DNA of 64,000 nt from Aselliscus stoliczkanus. Its lineage: Eukaryota > Chordata > Mammalia > Chiroptera > Hipposideridae. Below are positions 1 through 11,687 of this stretch, in pieces. The position numbers and the translations under genes were made by a program. The notes under the pieces are model-generated. The model was not told the origin of the DNA. It saw nothing but the letters and a program-made list of their open reading frames with translations, and ran no database searches. The stretch covers positions 156,969,434-157,033,433 of the forward strand of contig CM066727.1 in NCBI GenBank assembly GCA_033961575.1. The letters are read 5' to 3'. How positions within the stretch are numbered: the first letter of the stretch is position 1; the number at the start of each line of letters is the position of its first letter.

Positions 1-428
1 TTTTATTTAACTCTGGGGAACTCCATTCAACATCAGGTTAGAAGTTACAATATAACTTTTACAGAAGACTGTGGAAGAAACAGGCTACTTTCAGAAAGGA
101 TTTTCTCCCCAAAAAGGTCACAGAAGTGTTTGGCAACTTTTGAAACTTACTGATTTTTATTTTTATTAGCATTAGCCAGTCTCCTAACACTGGCCCTCAT
201 GTACGCTGTCACCAAAGCCACCTGTCTAAGTGAGGCAGGTGTCGAGGGCTGGGTCTTAACCAGGCCCACCCGTTACTGTGTGGAGTGAGACACTTACCAA
301 TCCTGTTCCATGTGGCAGCTGACAGAATAAGGTTATCCCTGTCACTTTCACTCTCCCCCAGAACCAGCAAATGTGTGTGACTTAGCCCAGAAGGAATTGT
401 GTATATTAATATGACTAAAAATAATAAT
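1..428. other. No gene seen
   Basis: AT-rich unique-looking sequence. The reverse-strand open frame at 209-451 has no recognisable domain and runs into a MIR element, so it is not called. Confidence 0.5.
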
Positions 429-429
429 A

Positions 430-635
430 GTAAAAAGCAATGGTTAAACATTTACTATGTGGCAGATAATGTTCTAAGGGCTTTACCTCTATTAACTCAA
501 CTCTCATAAACCTATGCAGAAGGTATACTAACAATATCCCCAACTTAAAGATGAAGAAACTGACACACAAAGAAGTTAAGTAACTTGTCTACATCATACA
601 GCTAGTAGGTGGCATGGTAAGCATTTTGTTTCTGA
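430..635 (-). mobile_element. MIR SINE, reverse orientation
   Basis: Read on the plus strand it shows the reverse-complement MIR order: a decayed match to 'catttactatgtgccaggc', 'attaactcaactctcataa', 'gatgaagaaactgacacac', then 'cagctagtaggtggca'. This is an ancient tRNA-derived SINE fossil with no coding role. Confidence 0.8.
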
Positions 636-2734
636 CTATTGTGATCACAACCTTATGTACTGCCTCTCCTATGATCCAATTCATATTGATCTGTATTTCT
701 CAGGTAATTATCTCATGGGACAGTGTCTTTGTGGACATAATTCTCCCTCTCCTTATATTTCTGAAAACTTCTTAAGTGTGGAATAGGCAGAACACATCAA
801 ACTCAACTGCTGTAACTCTTATCCTGAGATGAGAAATATAGTTTGATGAAGTCTCTATACAAATAGTTAGAGGATCCTTTATGGAAACACCTACCTTTGT
901 TGAGAAGATACTGTGGTAAGAAGCTTGCTTTGGTGAGGAAACTGGGCCTCCCAAGCTTGGAGAAGAATTGACTGGCTCTGTGGTTTCAGAGGGGCAGTGT
1001 GTGCGTTGAGGGGTGGCGGTGGCTGTAGTGTATGAAACAAGGAAAGAAAGGTGCTCACTCTGAAGAGGGAAGAGAGGTAGAGGCAAAGGGGGGAGTGGGG
1101 AACCCAAGTGTCTACACAGAAGTGGGCTTCCTGGAGAGAAAAATGCAGGAGGGAGATTTCATGAGTTTAATGATGTGTGTTCTTGTGGTGTAGGTAAGAG
1201 AAAAAAATCATGCATCAAATTTTGAATTTTCTGAGGTCACACATATAAGTTACTTATGTATTAATATAGAGGTTAACTACAATGAAAAAGGCATGTAATG
1301 AGCATGAGGTCAGGAGATGACTGACAAGATTCCAGTCTTTCCTTACCTCACTGCAGTCCTGGTGTAAGGCTGTGGGCCTTTCCTGGCTGGGCCACCTGGA
1401 TTCTTTCATGAAGGTCAGAACTGAAGTCCCCTTCTCTGTGCCACTGCTCTTCTCCTCTAGGACACCTCAGCTCTCCTGATGAGCCATTTGTCATCTCTTG
1501 GGAATCTCTTGCCCTGCCACCAACCTGTAGATGTGCCTCTTGGTGGTGCCCTCTGGGTTAGGGCCATGGGGATAGGGCCATGGCTAAAATTGTAAATGGG
1601 CCTGCTGTTTAGGACCTCCTTACACATGGGCTTCAATTACAAGGTGAGAGCTCATGGCCCCTCTCCTCCAGCTGGCAGTCCGCCCAGACTGGGCCATTCC
1701 CCTGGGTCCCTCTGTCCTTCATTGTAAAGGAGAGAATAATAAGTCCTGTCCTTCAGTAGCCTCTGCTCCGGTGGGGGTCAGCGTATTGCCCACTTCCCCA
1801 GATCTCCCCACAAGGCTGTTCTCCTCTGAAGTGGAAGGGGAAAATGCATTTTACTTGTAAAGGGATGTGTTTAAAATTATATGTATTTCTAGATTTGCAA
1901 ATTTATAACCTGATGAATAAGTTGAACATGTGGAAAACAAAATTGATGTATTGAAAACACTGTATAATTATGAAACGAGGCAGTTTCCTAGATAATCACT
2001 CACTCTCCAAGCTGACAGAGGCAGCTGCAGCACCAAAACTGATAACAGACTTAGGAAGTATTAGGGGTGCATTTCACCACCAGATGCCACTCAGACTGTC
2101 CCCATTGGTCCTTCTACACATGTCAGAAGTCTCCAGTCAAGTGGCCCCTGTAATAAGCCAGTCCTCTTAAAAGTACAGGACTAGATAGGCACCCAGCATT
2201 CCCCACTGAGAATCAACAGTGAAAGATGAGATATGATTAGCGCCGTGGCTATTTCTTCCTGGATCAGTGAAGGGCAGAACTTGTAACAACACAGCTGTTC
2301 AACACTGGCCAAGGGAGGACCTGTGAGAAAAATGACCCAGCTGAGTCAAATGCTCCACTGATGTGGCCACGGTGCAGCTTGGGAGTCACGAGTGGGCTGC
2401 CGGGCTCAGGCTGGGAAACCTGCTGACTTCTCCCCTTCTGTCCCCTTTATGCCTTTTTCCCACCTCCCCTATTTTTGTTTTGAAGCCTCCCTTATCTTCA
2501 CCCTAGACCTTCAGTGCATTCTCACAAGCACTTATCTTCCTGCAGGTAGCATGCAGGGCACTTAAGCAGAATGGTTGTCATAACGACCGTGTGTATGGTG
2601 CTTACGGAGACACTGGAAGGAAGGATGAGAGCACAGGTGAAGAGCCAGGGTCCCTGGGATAGTGAAAAGCAGTAAAAACTTCTCTTCAGTGCTCTAGAAG
2701 TGTCCATAGGAAAAAAACAAAGGCCAGATCCCTT
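636..2734. other. Unassigned unique DNA, no gene
   Basis: About 2.1 kb with no recognised repeat. The part at 1330-1860 is richer in G and C and holds short open frames (1654-1860 plus, 772-1107 minus). None shows a protein family motif or a convincing exon boundary pair. Confidence 0.45.
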
Positions 2735-2750
2735 AAGAATGAGGATTATC

Positions 2751-2867
2751 TGGGCCGGCTGAGTGGCGCGGCGGTTAAGCGCTGGCTTGGGAAGCTCAGC
2801 GGCCCCAGTTCGGGTCCCACTTATGAGGGCCGGTGACACTGCTCTCAAAAAAAAAAAGAAAAAAAAA
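2751..2867 (+). mobile_element. Short tRNA-derived bat-type SINE
   Basis: It starts GGCCGGCTGAGTGGCGCGG (A-box region), has a B-box-like AGTTCGGGTCC, then the conserved GTGACACTGCTCTC and an A-rich tail. A perfect 16 bp target-site duplication, AAGAATGAGGATTATC, lies at 2735-2750 and 2868-2883. The A-start of the duplication fits L1-machinery insertion. Non-coding. Confidence 0.92.
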
Positions 2868-2883
2868 AAGAATGAGGATTATC

Positions 2884-3631
2884 AGGGCAAATGCCCTGGC
2901 AAAGCCTGTGGGGCTAATGTGTCATTGTAAGGATTTTGATCAAGCTAACTTTTGTATCAATTTGAGCTTCCAGTAAAGAAAGAAGCTGAGTGATGGAATA
3001 AAGTTAGTGGCTGGATATGCTTCCCTGGTTGTGGAGGACACCAACTCTGTGAACGTTCTTCTCACCTGTGGGAAGTGAATCTTTCTTTCCTACAGAGAGA
3101 ACTGCCCCCTTGGGCGCGCTGAGCTATGAATAAGCCAGGCCAACTCTTCCAACGAGGGTTCCCATGTCGTGCCAGCAACAAAGGAGGTGTGTTCCAGGCA
3201 CAGATTTTTCTGCCATTCATATAACTGAGGGCTGAGAGGTTTTCCTGAATATGTAATAAGAGGCGGCAGTGTGGTCGACAGTATGTGCTGGTTAGGCTGT
3301 CCTGTCGCAAGGAGTCTAGACTCACTCATGCTACCTCAAGTAATGGAGAATTTGCATTTAAGACACAAGGGATAATTAGGGACTTGGCCCATGGCCAGGC
3401 CTCATGGGCACTGAGATATGATAAAACATCCAGTCTCCAGTAGAACATGTGACCAACATCCTTCAGAAAGTAAAGCCCTTCTAGGGACACAAACCCCTCT
3501 AGGGTTTTCTGGTCTTTACTTGAGTGTTCTCCACTTCCCAGGACTTAGTACATCACTCTATTTCTGCTTCTTTTTGTCTATCATCTTGTTTCTCCTTTGG
3601 ATAGCCCCTGATTCTCTCCACATCGTGGCAG

Positions 3632-3633
<2 letters not shown>
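2884..3633. other. No gene seen
   Basis: Unique-looking DNA. Overlapping reverse frames at 3062-3329 have no recognisable domain. Confidence 0.4.
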
Positions 3634-3710
<77 letters not shown>

Positions 3711-3711
3711 C
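3634..3711 (+). repeat. Compound (TG)n(AG)n microsatellite
   Basis: A nearly pure TG run (3634-3668) passes directly into an AG run (3669-3711) with one A interruption near 3701. It creates low-complexity open frames on both strands that are not genes. Confidence 0.97.
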
Positions 3712-4455
3712 ACACTCTGAAGACAGAAGCCATATTTTTTTCATAACCTAATCTCACAAATGACGTATCATCACTTTTGCCATATTTTATTGGTCTTAGG
3801 GACTAACCCTGAAAAAATGTGGGCATGGTCTACATTAGCATGTGAATACCAGGGGGTGGAGCTCATTGAGGGCCAATTGGGAGGAAATCTCCAGGAATAT
3901 TGGATATTTTTGTTTAGCACACTTGCCGTCTGGCAAATGATTTCCATTCCTTTCTGTGCTTCCTCCTGTGAGGAACTATATTTCTCAGACTCCCTTCCCA
4001 GCAGGGTTCTGCATATGCTTTAGATTCGGCCAATGGGTTGTTATTTGGGAAGCAGAAGGAAGGGGAAGCCATTCACCCTCCAGCATTAGTGACAGGTGAC
4101 ATATGGGTGTCAGTGGGTGAGAGCTTTTTAGTGTCTGGTCTGACTCTGCGTCCCTCTGCCAGGTGCTGTCCTTGGGGTTGGTGGGCCACACTGATTTCAG
4201 TAGTGGCTCCCAAAGGTTTCTTTTCTCTCATTGGCAACAATGGCATCTTAAACTCTAGGTCTTAGCGTGTGGCCATATGACCAAAACAACTTGTTGGCAG
4301 ACCCCTGACTTTAGTTCTTTCAGGCCTTCTAACAGTTTTGTAAGTACATTAATTTTGTAAGCACATAATTTTGTAATCACTGAATAACACATAAAAAGAG
4401 TAGTAAATCTCTTTTTGCTTGCATGCATAGAAATGTTTCTGTTTTCCTGGTCTGA
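3712..4455. other. No gene; possible ancient repeat
   Basis: The part at about 3905-4230 ('tttctcagactcccttccca', 'ccaatgggttgt') has the look of an old mammalian interspersed repeat, but I cannot name the family. Open frames here are short and unrecognised. Confidence 0.35.
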
Positions 4456-4459
4456 GAAA

Positions 4460-4725
4460 AATAACAGTAGCATAGTAGTTAAACATATGGTCAGGCGGCC
4501 TCTTCAAATTCCATCTTTCCCACTTGTTTCCTGTGTGACATTGAACAAGTTACCTAATCTACTTAAGCTCTGGGTTCCTCATCTATAAAATAGACATAAG
4601 AATAGCACCCATCTCACAGGGCTGTTATGAGGATTAATGTGTTGAGATAATGAGTAAAATATTTAGTGTGCACCTGGCATGTGGTAAGCACTTAATAAAT
4701 ATATTTTATTATTATTGCTATAACG
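4460..4725 (+). mobile_element. MIR SINE, near full length
   Basis: The MIR landmarks appear in order: 'agcatagtagttaaacata' (head), 'gtgtgacattgaacaagtta', 'ttcctcatctataaaatag' (core), 'ctgttatgaggattaa', 'taagcacttaataaatat' (3' end). This is the most complete MIR in the window. Confidence 0.9.
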
Positions 4726-4814
4726 GCTGCTGTTGACTTGGGAGGGCAGAGTGAGACACCTCCCTCTCCCCATCTCTTAAGCTAACTCTTTTTGTTGTTG
4801 TTGGTAAGCCTTCA

Positions 4815-5256
4815 TTTTTTTAAAAAAGATTTTTATTGGGAAATTGGGGGAAGGGAACAGTGTTGGGGAATCAGGGAAGGGGAACAGACAAGTTGCTGTT
4901 CTTTTTGTTCTTCAGTCTAGTTGCGGAGGACGTCGCTTCACTAGCCCATGTTGGTATCATCATTGCGCTCTTCCTGGACGAGGCAGTCACTCACTGGCCA
5001 TCCTGGCCGCTCACCGCGGTTCACAGCAGCTGCCGGCCACTCACGGTAACCTATGGCAGCCCACTGCAGCCCCACTACAGCCTATCCCATCGCCGGCGAC
5101 TCACAGCAGCCCAGCTCCAGGTGGAGCTGTTGTTCACCATCTTAGCTGTAGAGGGTGCAGCATCACTGGCCCTCATGTAGGATCTGAATGGGGACCCTGC
5201 TGCTCAGAGCTGGCTTCCCAAACTGACTCTTAACCAATGTGCCACTTGGCAGGCCC
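4815..5256 (-). mobile_element. Long composite tRNA-SINE, reverse
   Basis: Read in reverse it has a tRNA-like head (GGGCCTGCCAAGTGGCACA) and the shared segment ending GTGATGCTGCACCCTC. A GC-rich middle with repeated GTGAG/GCTCAC-like words follows, then a tail with CCCAATAAAAATCTTTT. The head matches the short SINEs here, and the body matches 19794-20238 and 23644-24107. The two overlapping plus-strand frames (4836-5233) are antisense readings of this element. No clear target duplication was found. Confidence 0.85.
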
Positions 5257-5798
5257 TTCCCTCCCCATCTCTAAAGCCCACATGAGAATGCTTGCAGGGA
5301 AGACGCAGACAAGCTCAAGCTATCTGGCCTCTTGTCTAAGTGGAGTAAACATGTAGTCTTTAGAGTTGGAACAGATAAGCACACATGGCTGGGAGTTTAA
5401 AGAACATCAGCTCAGGATTGCAGCTGTTGGAAGTGAGCCAGGGAGAGTAGATGGCAGGCTAGGTGGGTGTCAGGACCAGGCTGGCACTGAAGAAGACTCA
5501 GTAAGCAGGTCAGGTCTGGTTAACTAAGCAGACCACTACATGCTCTCAGGTGCTGGGACCATCTAAAACCATTATAAATGGAACCAGCCATCTGTCAATG
5601 GCCAGAAAACCCAGCAAGATGGGGGCAAGTAGGGCTTTTTCTGTTTGATCCCAAAGATTTCTCAGCTCATAAAACAGAGAGACATAGACAGAACATAGGT
5701 CCTCTCTCTAAATTCAAGAGCCAAGATAAACCACCTAAACCCCCAGAGGGGAAATGATTCAAGTTCCCCTGTGCTCAAGGCAGCTAGGGTTTCTTTTA
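5257..5798. other. No gene seen
   Basis: Unique-looking DNA with no recognised repeat or convincing frame. Confidence 0.4.
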
Positions 5799-5799
5799 T

Positions 5800-5891
5800 A
5801 GTTGACAGTGAAGCTGGGGACATGCTTATCTCACAAAGTACATGGAGGACAAGTGGCCTGCCCATGGTCACACAGCTAGTTAACCCAAATT
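5800..5891 (-). mobile_element. MIR fragment
   Basis: 'ggtcacacagctagttaac' is the reverse-complement MIR signature. The element is cut by the long SINE that follows at 5900. Confidence 0.6.
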
Positions 5892-5899
5892 TCCTCACA

Positions 5900-6294
5900 T
5901 TTTTTTTTTAAAGCTTTTATTGGGGAACGGGGGAAAGAGAACAGTGTTGGGGAATTGGGAAAGGGGAGCATTGTGTTTTACCAGGATCCATCAGCTCCAA
6001 GTCAAGTTGTTGTCCTTCAATCTTAGTTGTGGAGGGTGCAGCTCAGCTTCAAGTCCAGTTCCCACTTTCAATCTAGTTGTGGGGGGGGGGCGCAGTACAC
6101 TATCCCATGTGAGAGTCAAACTGGCAACCTTGTTGTTAAGAGCACGCACTCTCACCAACTGAGCCATCTGGCTGCCCTTTGGCAGCTCAGCGGCAGCTCA
6201 GCTCGGGCGCAGCTCAATGGCCCATGTGGGAATTGAACTGCCGACTATGTTGCTCAGAGCTTGTGCTCTAACCAACTGAGCCACTCGGACAGCC
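5900..6294 (-). mobile_element. Dimeric Ves-like SINE, reverse
   Basis: In reverse it carries two tRNA-related units in tandem. The first has GAGTGGCTCAGTTGGTTAGA with a B box near CAGTTCAATTCCCAC. The second has AGATGGCTCAGTTGGTGAGA with CCAGTTTGACTCTCAC. A unique tail follows, ending TTCCCCAATAAAAGCTTT plus an A-run. A short duplication, TTCCTCAC, lies at 5892-5899 and 6295-6302. It sits just downstream of a MIR fragment. Confidence 0.85.
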
Positions 6295-6599
6295 TTCCTC
6301 ACTTTTATTAAGGCACATTCTCTTCTTATGCATGGCAGCACAAAGGTGGCTGTACTGAGAAGTGGGTGGATAGTTCAAGTTTGGTGAGCCTTCAGTAACT
6401 GTGTTATTTGGTAAAGGAGCAAGAGGAAGGCTGTTACTTTCTCTCCAGTTTTGACATTTATGTTGTGTTAGAGCATGAGGAAATACGAAAGGCAATTAAA
6501 AGCATTCAGATTTCTTCCATTTGCATTTTATAGAGAGAACTATCAAGTTGCAGATAAGGGAATATAATTGTTATAATGAAGGGCAACCGTTCTTTATCT

Positions 6600-6741
6600 G
6601 GAGTCTAAGTATCCTTAGGGGTTCTGTGAATGGCCTTGAACTTATGTGTCAACCTTTGTGCTTTTGTGAGACTAAAGACTTACAGCTTTCAATATATTTG
6701 CAGATGAATCCATGACCTAAAAAAGTTTAAGAAGCACTGCT
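6600..6741 (+). mobile_element. Old hAT-type DNA transposon fragment
   Basis: 'aggggttctgtgaatggcc' followed by 'ccatgacctaaaaaagttta' and 'agaagcactgc' resembles ancient mammalian hAT (Charlie/MER-type) non-autonomous elements. The subfamily is not certain. Confidence 0.45.
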
Positions 6742-6901
6742 ATTGAATTTCGCATCCCTTCAGCATTGGCTGGGTTGGTTTATTCGTTCATTAAAAAGAC
6801 ATTTATTGAACTACTTGACACCTCAAAGGCATTTAAAGTTCAGCACATCTAAAACCTGAGTCACGATCTTCCCACGCAGACCTCTCCTGGTGTTCTGTTC
6901 T

Positions 6902-7068
<167 letters not shown>

Positions 7069-7274
7069 GGTCTCTCTCAGTCAATTGCACTACCAGTCAG
7101 CAATTCTGAAAGTCAGAAGCCTGGGAGCCATCCTTGACACCCTCCCTCTCCCTCACCCCATATCCAATCCTTCAGCAGGCCCTGTCAACCCTACCTCCTA
7201 ACTCTCTCTCAGGTCCCGTCATAGCTCATAAAATCAAAAGCAAGCTGGTAATAGCATAGTAATGTCTCATATTT

Positions 7275-7795
7275 TAATAGAAGTTGCAATGTTTTATTTA
7301 AGCTTTTTATCAGGGAAAATTTCAACCCAATACTAAAGTAGTACTCTCCCACACACCCACACTCACATCCATGTACCACATCCATGTACCAACTTTAACA
7401 ATTGTCAACTCATCGCCCGTCTTGTTTCATCTCTATCCCCTACTTTACCCTCTCCTCAGTGAGTTATTTTGAAGCCAATTCCAGACATTATGTCATGTGA
7501 TCAGTACACAGTTCACTGTCTTTGAAAGTAACAAACTCTTGTTAAAATATCACAATTATCATAGCAACAGACTAATAAAAATCCCCAAGTATCATCCACC
7601 ATAGTCAGCATACATATGTCCCAATTTTCTCAATGTTTATTTTAGTTTCTTTGAATTATGATCTAAACAAGGTCCACATTTTGCAATTGATTGATATGTC
7701 TCTCTAGTCTTTTTCAATCTGTACCTTTCCATTCCCCTCCTCTCTGTCTCTTTTTTTTTTTTTTACAATGTTTTCCTGCACCGTTTCCCATCATT
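7275..7795. mobile_element. Decayed L1M-like 3' segment
   Basis: Phrases such as 'ccaactttaacaattgtcaa', 'ttttgaagccaattccagac', 'gtcccaattttctcaatg' and 'ttgattgatatgtctctcta' match the feel of old L1M 3' sequence common in placental genomes. The orientation was not settled. Confidence 0.5.
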
Positions 7796-7864
7796 TGCTG
7801 AAAGATTTGAATATCCTTCTTCAAATAGCATGAAGTGCTTTCGGAAATTAAAAGAAAGAATCAA

Positions 7865-8043
7865 GGGGTGGCCAGTAGCTCGGTTGGTTAGAGAGCAGTT
7901 AGAGCGCATAACACCAAGGTTGCAGGTTTGATCCCCACATGGGCCACTGAGCTGCACCCTCCACAACCAGATTGAAACAACTACTTGACTTGGAGCTGAT
8001 GGGTCCTGGAAAAACACACTATTCCCCAATTAAAAAAAAAAAA
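7865..8043 (+). mobile_element. Monomeric Ves-like SINE
   Basis: The head is GTGGCCAGTAGCTCGGTTGG, the B-box region reads GGTTTGATCCCCACATGGG, and the body has 'gagctgcaccctccacaacc' and 'tgacttggagctgatgggtc'. The tail is TTCCCCAATTAAAAA. AATAAA has decayed to AATTAAA. Target duplication unclear. Confidence 0.85.
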
Positions 8044-8081
8044 TCAAAATCAAAATGTCCTATATACCTATTGTAATTCTT

Positions 8082-8193
8082 TTTTTTTTTTTTTTTTTGA
8101 GGGTAGTGTCAATGGCCCTCATATGTGGGACCCGAACCGGGGCCGCTGGCTTCCCAGGCCAGTGCTTAACCACCGCGCCACTCGGTCGGCCCC
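8082..8193 (-). mobile_element. Short tRNA-derived bat-type SINE, reverse
   Basis: T-run, then GAGGGTAGTGTCAATGGCCC, a reverse B box (GGACCCGAACC) and a reverse A box ending in GGTCGGCCC. A perfect 16 bp duplication, ACCTATTGTAATTCTT, flanks it at 8066-8081 and 8194-8209. It lies 38 bp after the Ves-like SINE at 7865. Confidence 0.93.
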
Positions 8194-8209
8194 ACCTATT
8201 GTAATTCTT

Positions 8210-9153
8210 AAACCTAGTTCCTTTGATTTTTTTAAAACATGTTTTAAAATGTCCTAAAATAACATACTTTTTGAGTTGGAAGGGATGCTGGAGGCTGCCC
8301 CATCTTCTTGTTTTACACATGTGGAAATTGATGCCTTTGAGTGATGGGCATGAAGCCATCCAGAAAGCTGCAGACATGACCAGGGCTCTGTGCTATGTTT
8401 TTGGGTCTAACTACTTTCTTTTTCACTGCCCTTACTATTCTATTTAGAAGCCATCAAACAGGAATCGCTCTTAGTTGGCATTTTTTACTTGTGTGGTGCT
8501 AGTCGATGTTTCCAGGGATGACTTAAGAGATCAACAGGTAAAAAACTGTGTTTAGTGTTAGATTATCCCATCATGCTCCACTTCCTGAAAACTGGCAATT
8601 CTTGTGAGCTACGTATGGTAGCACTTCCTAACCACATAGACTCATTTCAGTCTCACTCTACACTGGAATGGCTCAGGAGGTATTTTAGGAGGATTCCTCA
8701 CACCTTCTTCTTTGCTGTTTATTCCTTCTCTCCTCCCCCCTCCTGCCCCCCTCAGTGGAACTCATACTATCTCTTCTTTTGGGCAGGCAATTCTTTGTTC
8801 CTCCACATGGCAAGCCCTTCATTGGAATTTTTAGAGACATTTAATTAGGTAGTGGATCAGGGTGAAAGTAGTGTTGGACTGTGTGGATAAACATTCAGAA
8901 TCACACCTCAGGTTTTAAGAGTACCTTGGCTTTGCTCACAATCTCTGGCAGGACCATCTTGAATTTTCCTGCTGCTCTACCTCTGTCAATCAATTTCTGT
9001 CTCCAGTCCTCCTCAGCAGCCCTTACTTGAATTCTCCAAGACAGTTTCTGATAGTTAAAATCTCTCTCTCTCTCTTTAAAAATCTCTTAATATTAAAAAA
9101 AAAAAAAGTTGACTCACTAACTCTTTAAGTCATTTGCTCCTTAATTACTATGT
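8210..9153. other. No gene seen
   Basis: Unique-looking DNA with a short TC run at 9061-9075 and an A-run at 9095-9107. The frame at 8555-8848 has no recognisable domain. Confidence 0.4.
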
Positions 9154-9155
<2 letters not shown>

Positions 9156-9214
<59 letters not shown>

Positions 9215-9226
9215 CTCTCTCTCTTC
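9156..9226 (+). repeat. (TC)n microsatellite
   Basis: Nearly pure TC for about 70 bp with a few TTTC interruptions. Confidence 0.96.
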
Positions 9227-9539
9227 CAGGCTACTGGCTCAGACCTGTCCCATTTCCTGATCTCTCATGGATTTTGTACCTTTCAGAGAAAAAAAATCAA
9301 CATCTATTGTTTTGAAACAGTATTCCCTACAGAAGGATTCTCAGATATCTAAGAATACCTACACTTTTACTAGAGTAGATCAGAGAGAGTATGTTAATCT
9401 ATCAATAGTTATTATAAACATAATTATGTTTGTCCAGCACTGTGCTCAAAACTGAGGATTTATAAGCAAGTATGAAATATGATCCTTGCACCCATGATAC
9501 AAAAGGAAACATGGTTTATGACACATGTTTATAAAACCG

Positions 9540-9726
9540 CTTACTATTTGACTTTGGGCTTGCTTCACCTCTCCAAGTCTTAGTTTCCTTGCCTGTAAAA
9601 TGAGACTAATAATCCTTCTGTTTCATGGAGTTGTAGTAAGGATTTAATGAAATAGTGAATAAAAGAGCTTAACATAGTGCCAGATACGTAGTAAGTGCTC
9701 AATAAAGAACTAACATTGCTATTGTT
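9540..9726 (+). mobile_element. MIR SINE
   Basis: 'ttagtttccttgcctgtaaa' (core) and 'gtagtaagtgctcaataaag' (3' end) in the correct order and spacing. Confidence 0.85.
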
Positions 9727-10232
9727 TTTTTAGAGAAGTTGAAAAATATATTTGGAGTAGATGAAAACAACAATAAGGAATTTAGATTTGATGGGGTTTG
9801 GAACATTAGGCAAGGCATTTAATGTCATTGAATGGGTAATATTATGGCGGTGCTGTTTTGGAAATCCATGGCCCAGGTGTATCCTACCTGGGCCAGGTAG
9901 ATGCGTGATACAGAGAAGCCAGCTGGCAGGGGTGCAAGGAAGAGGAACTCAAGCTGTGTCCCTGGGGGAAAAGAGTGAAGGGGGCACTCTGAGTAGCATT
10001 TCCTCACCAGAAACAAAGGGACTTTGTGTCCATTTGGGTTTCGGGAACAAGGGTGCCAGGAGAGCCAACACTGCCTCCCACACTTGCTACACTGGGATGG
10101 CATGTAGCATGTCCATGGTAGCAATCCGGCCTTTAGGAAAATGCATCTATTTGTGTAGTACATATGATGAGTGTTTTATGGGGCCATTGAGTCTAAATTA
10201 AAGTGACCTCTTTAACTACCTACTCAATGTGT
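9727..10232. other. Unassigned; overlapping open frames
   Basis: A 146-codon plus frame (9761-10201) overlaps a 112-codon minus frame (9825-10163). The plus translation has many Cys and Gly residues but no recognisable domain. Overlap on both strands in a moderately GC-rich stretch points to chance. Confidence 0.35.
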
Positions 10233-10234
10233 TT

Positions 10235-10345
10235 GCTGGTGGTCTCTAAGTGCCATGAGAACCAGGGACATTTTTGTACTTCAGCATCTTCAGCATTAAG
10301 CACAAAGCCAGGTGCTTAGTAAATACTCAGTAAACATTCATTGCG
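10235..10345 (+). mobile_element. LINE-2 3' end fragment
   Basis: 'aagtgccatgagaaccaggg' followed by 'gtgcttagtaaatactcagt' and 'aaacattcattgcgttga' is the standard L2 3' terminus layout. Confidence 0.65.
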
Positions 10346-11685
10346 TTGAGCCAAGTGGAGTTTAAGGTGGTGGCTGGAGGGTCCAGTGGAGCGATAGGCA
10401 TCTCGAAATACAGCTTCTTTTGGGAGGCGTACTTTTAAAAGTGGCACTTCCGGGTGCATGACAGGATGATTGCACCTAAGTGTAAATGTAGAGAAGGAAT
10501 AAAACGACAAAAAAGAAGATAAAACCTTCCTTTTCCATGCCTTGTTTGAGAGTAAAAGGAATTGTACCCATCAGGCCGAGTTATGCGGTAGTAAAAACAA
10601 CTGAAAAATCTCAGTGGTGGAAGGCCGCCAGTTTATTTTTCACTCACAGCACAGGTCCAACACAAGTTGGCTGGGCAATTTGCTCAACCTGGTCACTCAC
10701 AGACCTCTCTAGACACAAAACTGCCCCTCTCTTACATTTTTACTATCCACACTATACATCTGTAATTCTTTTATTTTTTCCCCCCCTAGTATCAACAGTT
10801 CTCTCACTGAGGAATCGTATTCAAACTTTTGAAGAGAAAATCTAATTGATCCAGGAAGTCAACATCCTTCCTATTGTACCACAGACCACAGTCTAACTTA
10901 TTGTTTGTCTGCCTGTGGATCAGCGACATCTTCTTGTCTAATTCTCTGTGACTAAGGTGGAGGCGGGGCTGGGGTCGGGGTGGGGATTCCATAAAATGAA
11001 TTGACAGTCCAAAGAATTTACCTGAATTGCCTTCTCAGAGCTTGAGGTCTATCCACAAGAGGTTTGTTCTGAAGCAGCCTCATATATACAGTTAGAATGA
11101 GGATCCAATAAGAGGACAATGCTTTCTTTAGGGGGAGCTTTATTTATTTGTAATCAAAATCCCAATTAATTTGTATTTATAGACCTATTCTTATTTTTCT
11201 CTTTCTCTTCAATTTCCAAATTCATCTCAAAGTGAAAATGTCAGTTTTATGGTCCATTTGAGTACAGGAAAAAGAGATAAGAAATGCTTTGATATCTTTG
11301 GCTTATTTGTAATACGAGCACAATTCAGGGGAAATACATAAACGAAATTATCAGTACTAGAAGAAATGTTGTAATATCAACTGTCCTATCTGTGTATGTA
11401 AAAGAGGCAGAAAAAGCACAGGCAATTGGAAATCAGATCACAAATGTTTTCTTACTGAATATCAGCATCCCAGGTGCCAAGACTTGGTAAATTGAAGGAT
11501 TGGCTAGCACTGGCCCAACAAGCAGAGTGCTTTACTACCTGAAGAAAAATGCCTTATATTTGTGTAGAATTTGAGAGCTAACAAATCACTTTTACCTATT
11601 ACCTCACTGGAGTATCTCCAATCCTTTAAAGTAAACAGATGTCACCCTCTCTCACCTCCTGCAGTGACTAAAATGCAGTGAGGTG
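10346..11685. other. No gene; ancient repeat piece inside
   Basis: The part at about 10580-10780 ('ctcagtggtggaaggccgcc', 'ttttcactcacagcacaggt') looks like an old interspersed repeat of the same kind as 36490-36870; family not named. The rest is unique-looking AT-rich DNA. Confidence 0.35.
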
Positions 11686-11687
11686 GC

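Noticed and set aside
9761..10201. 146-codon plus frame
   Set aside because: No recognisable domain, and a 112-codon frame overlaps it on the other strand. No splice or promoter context supports it.
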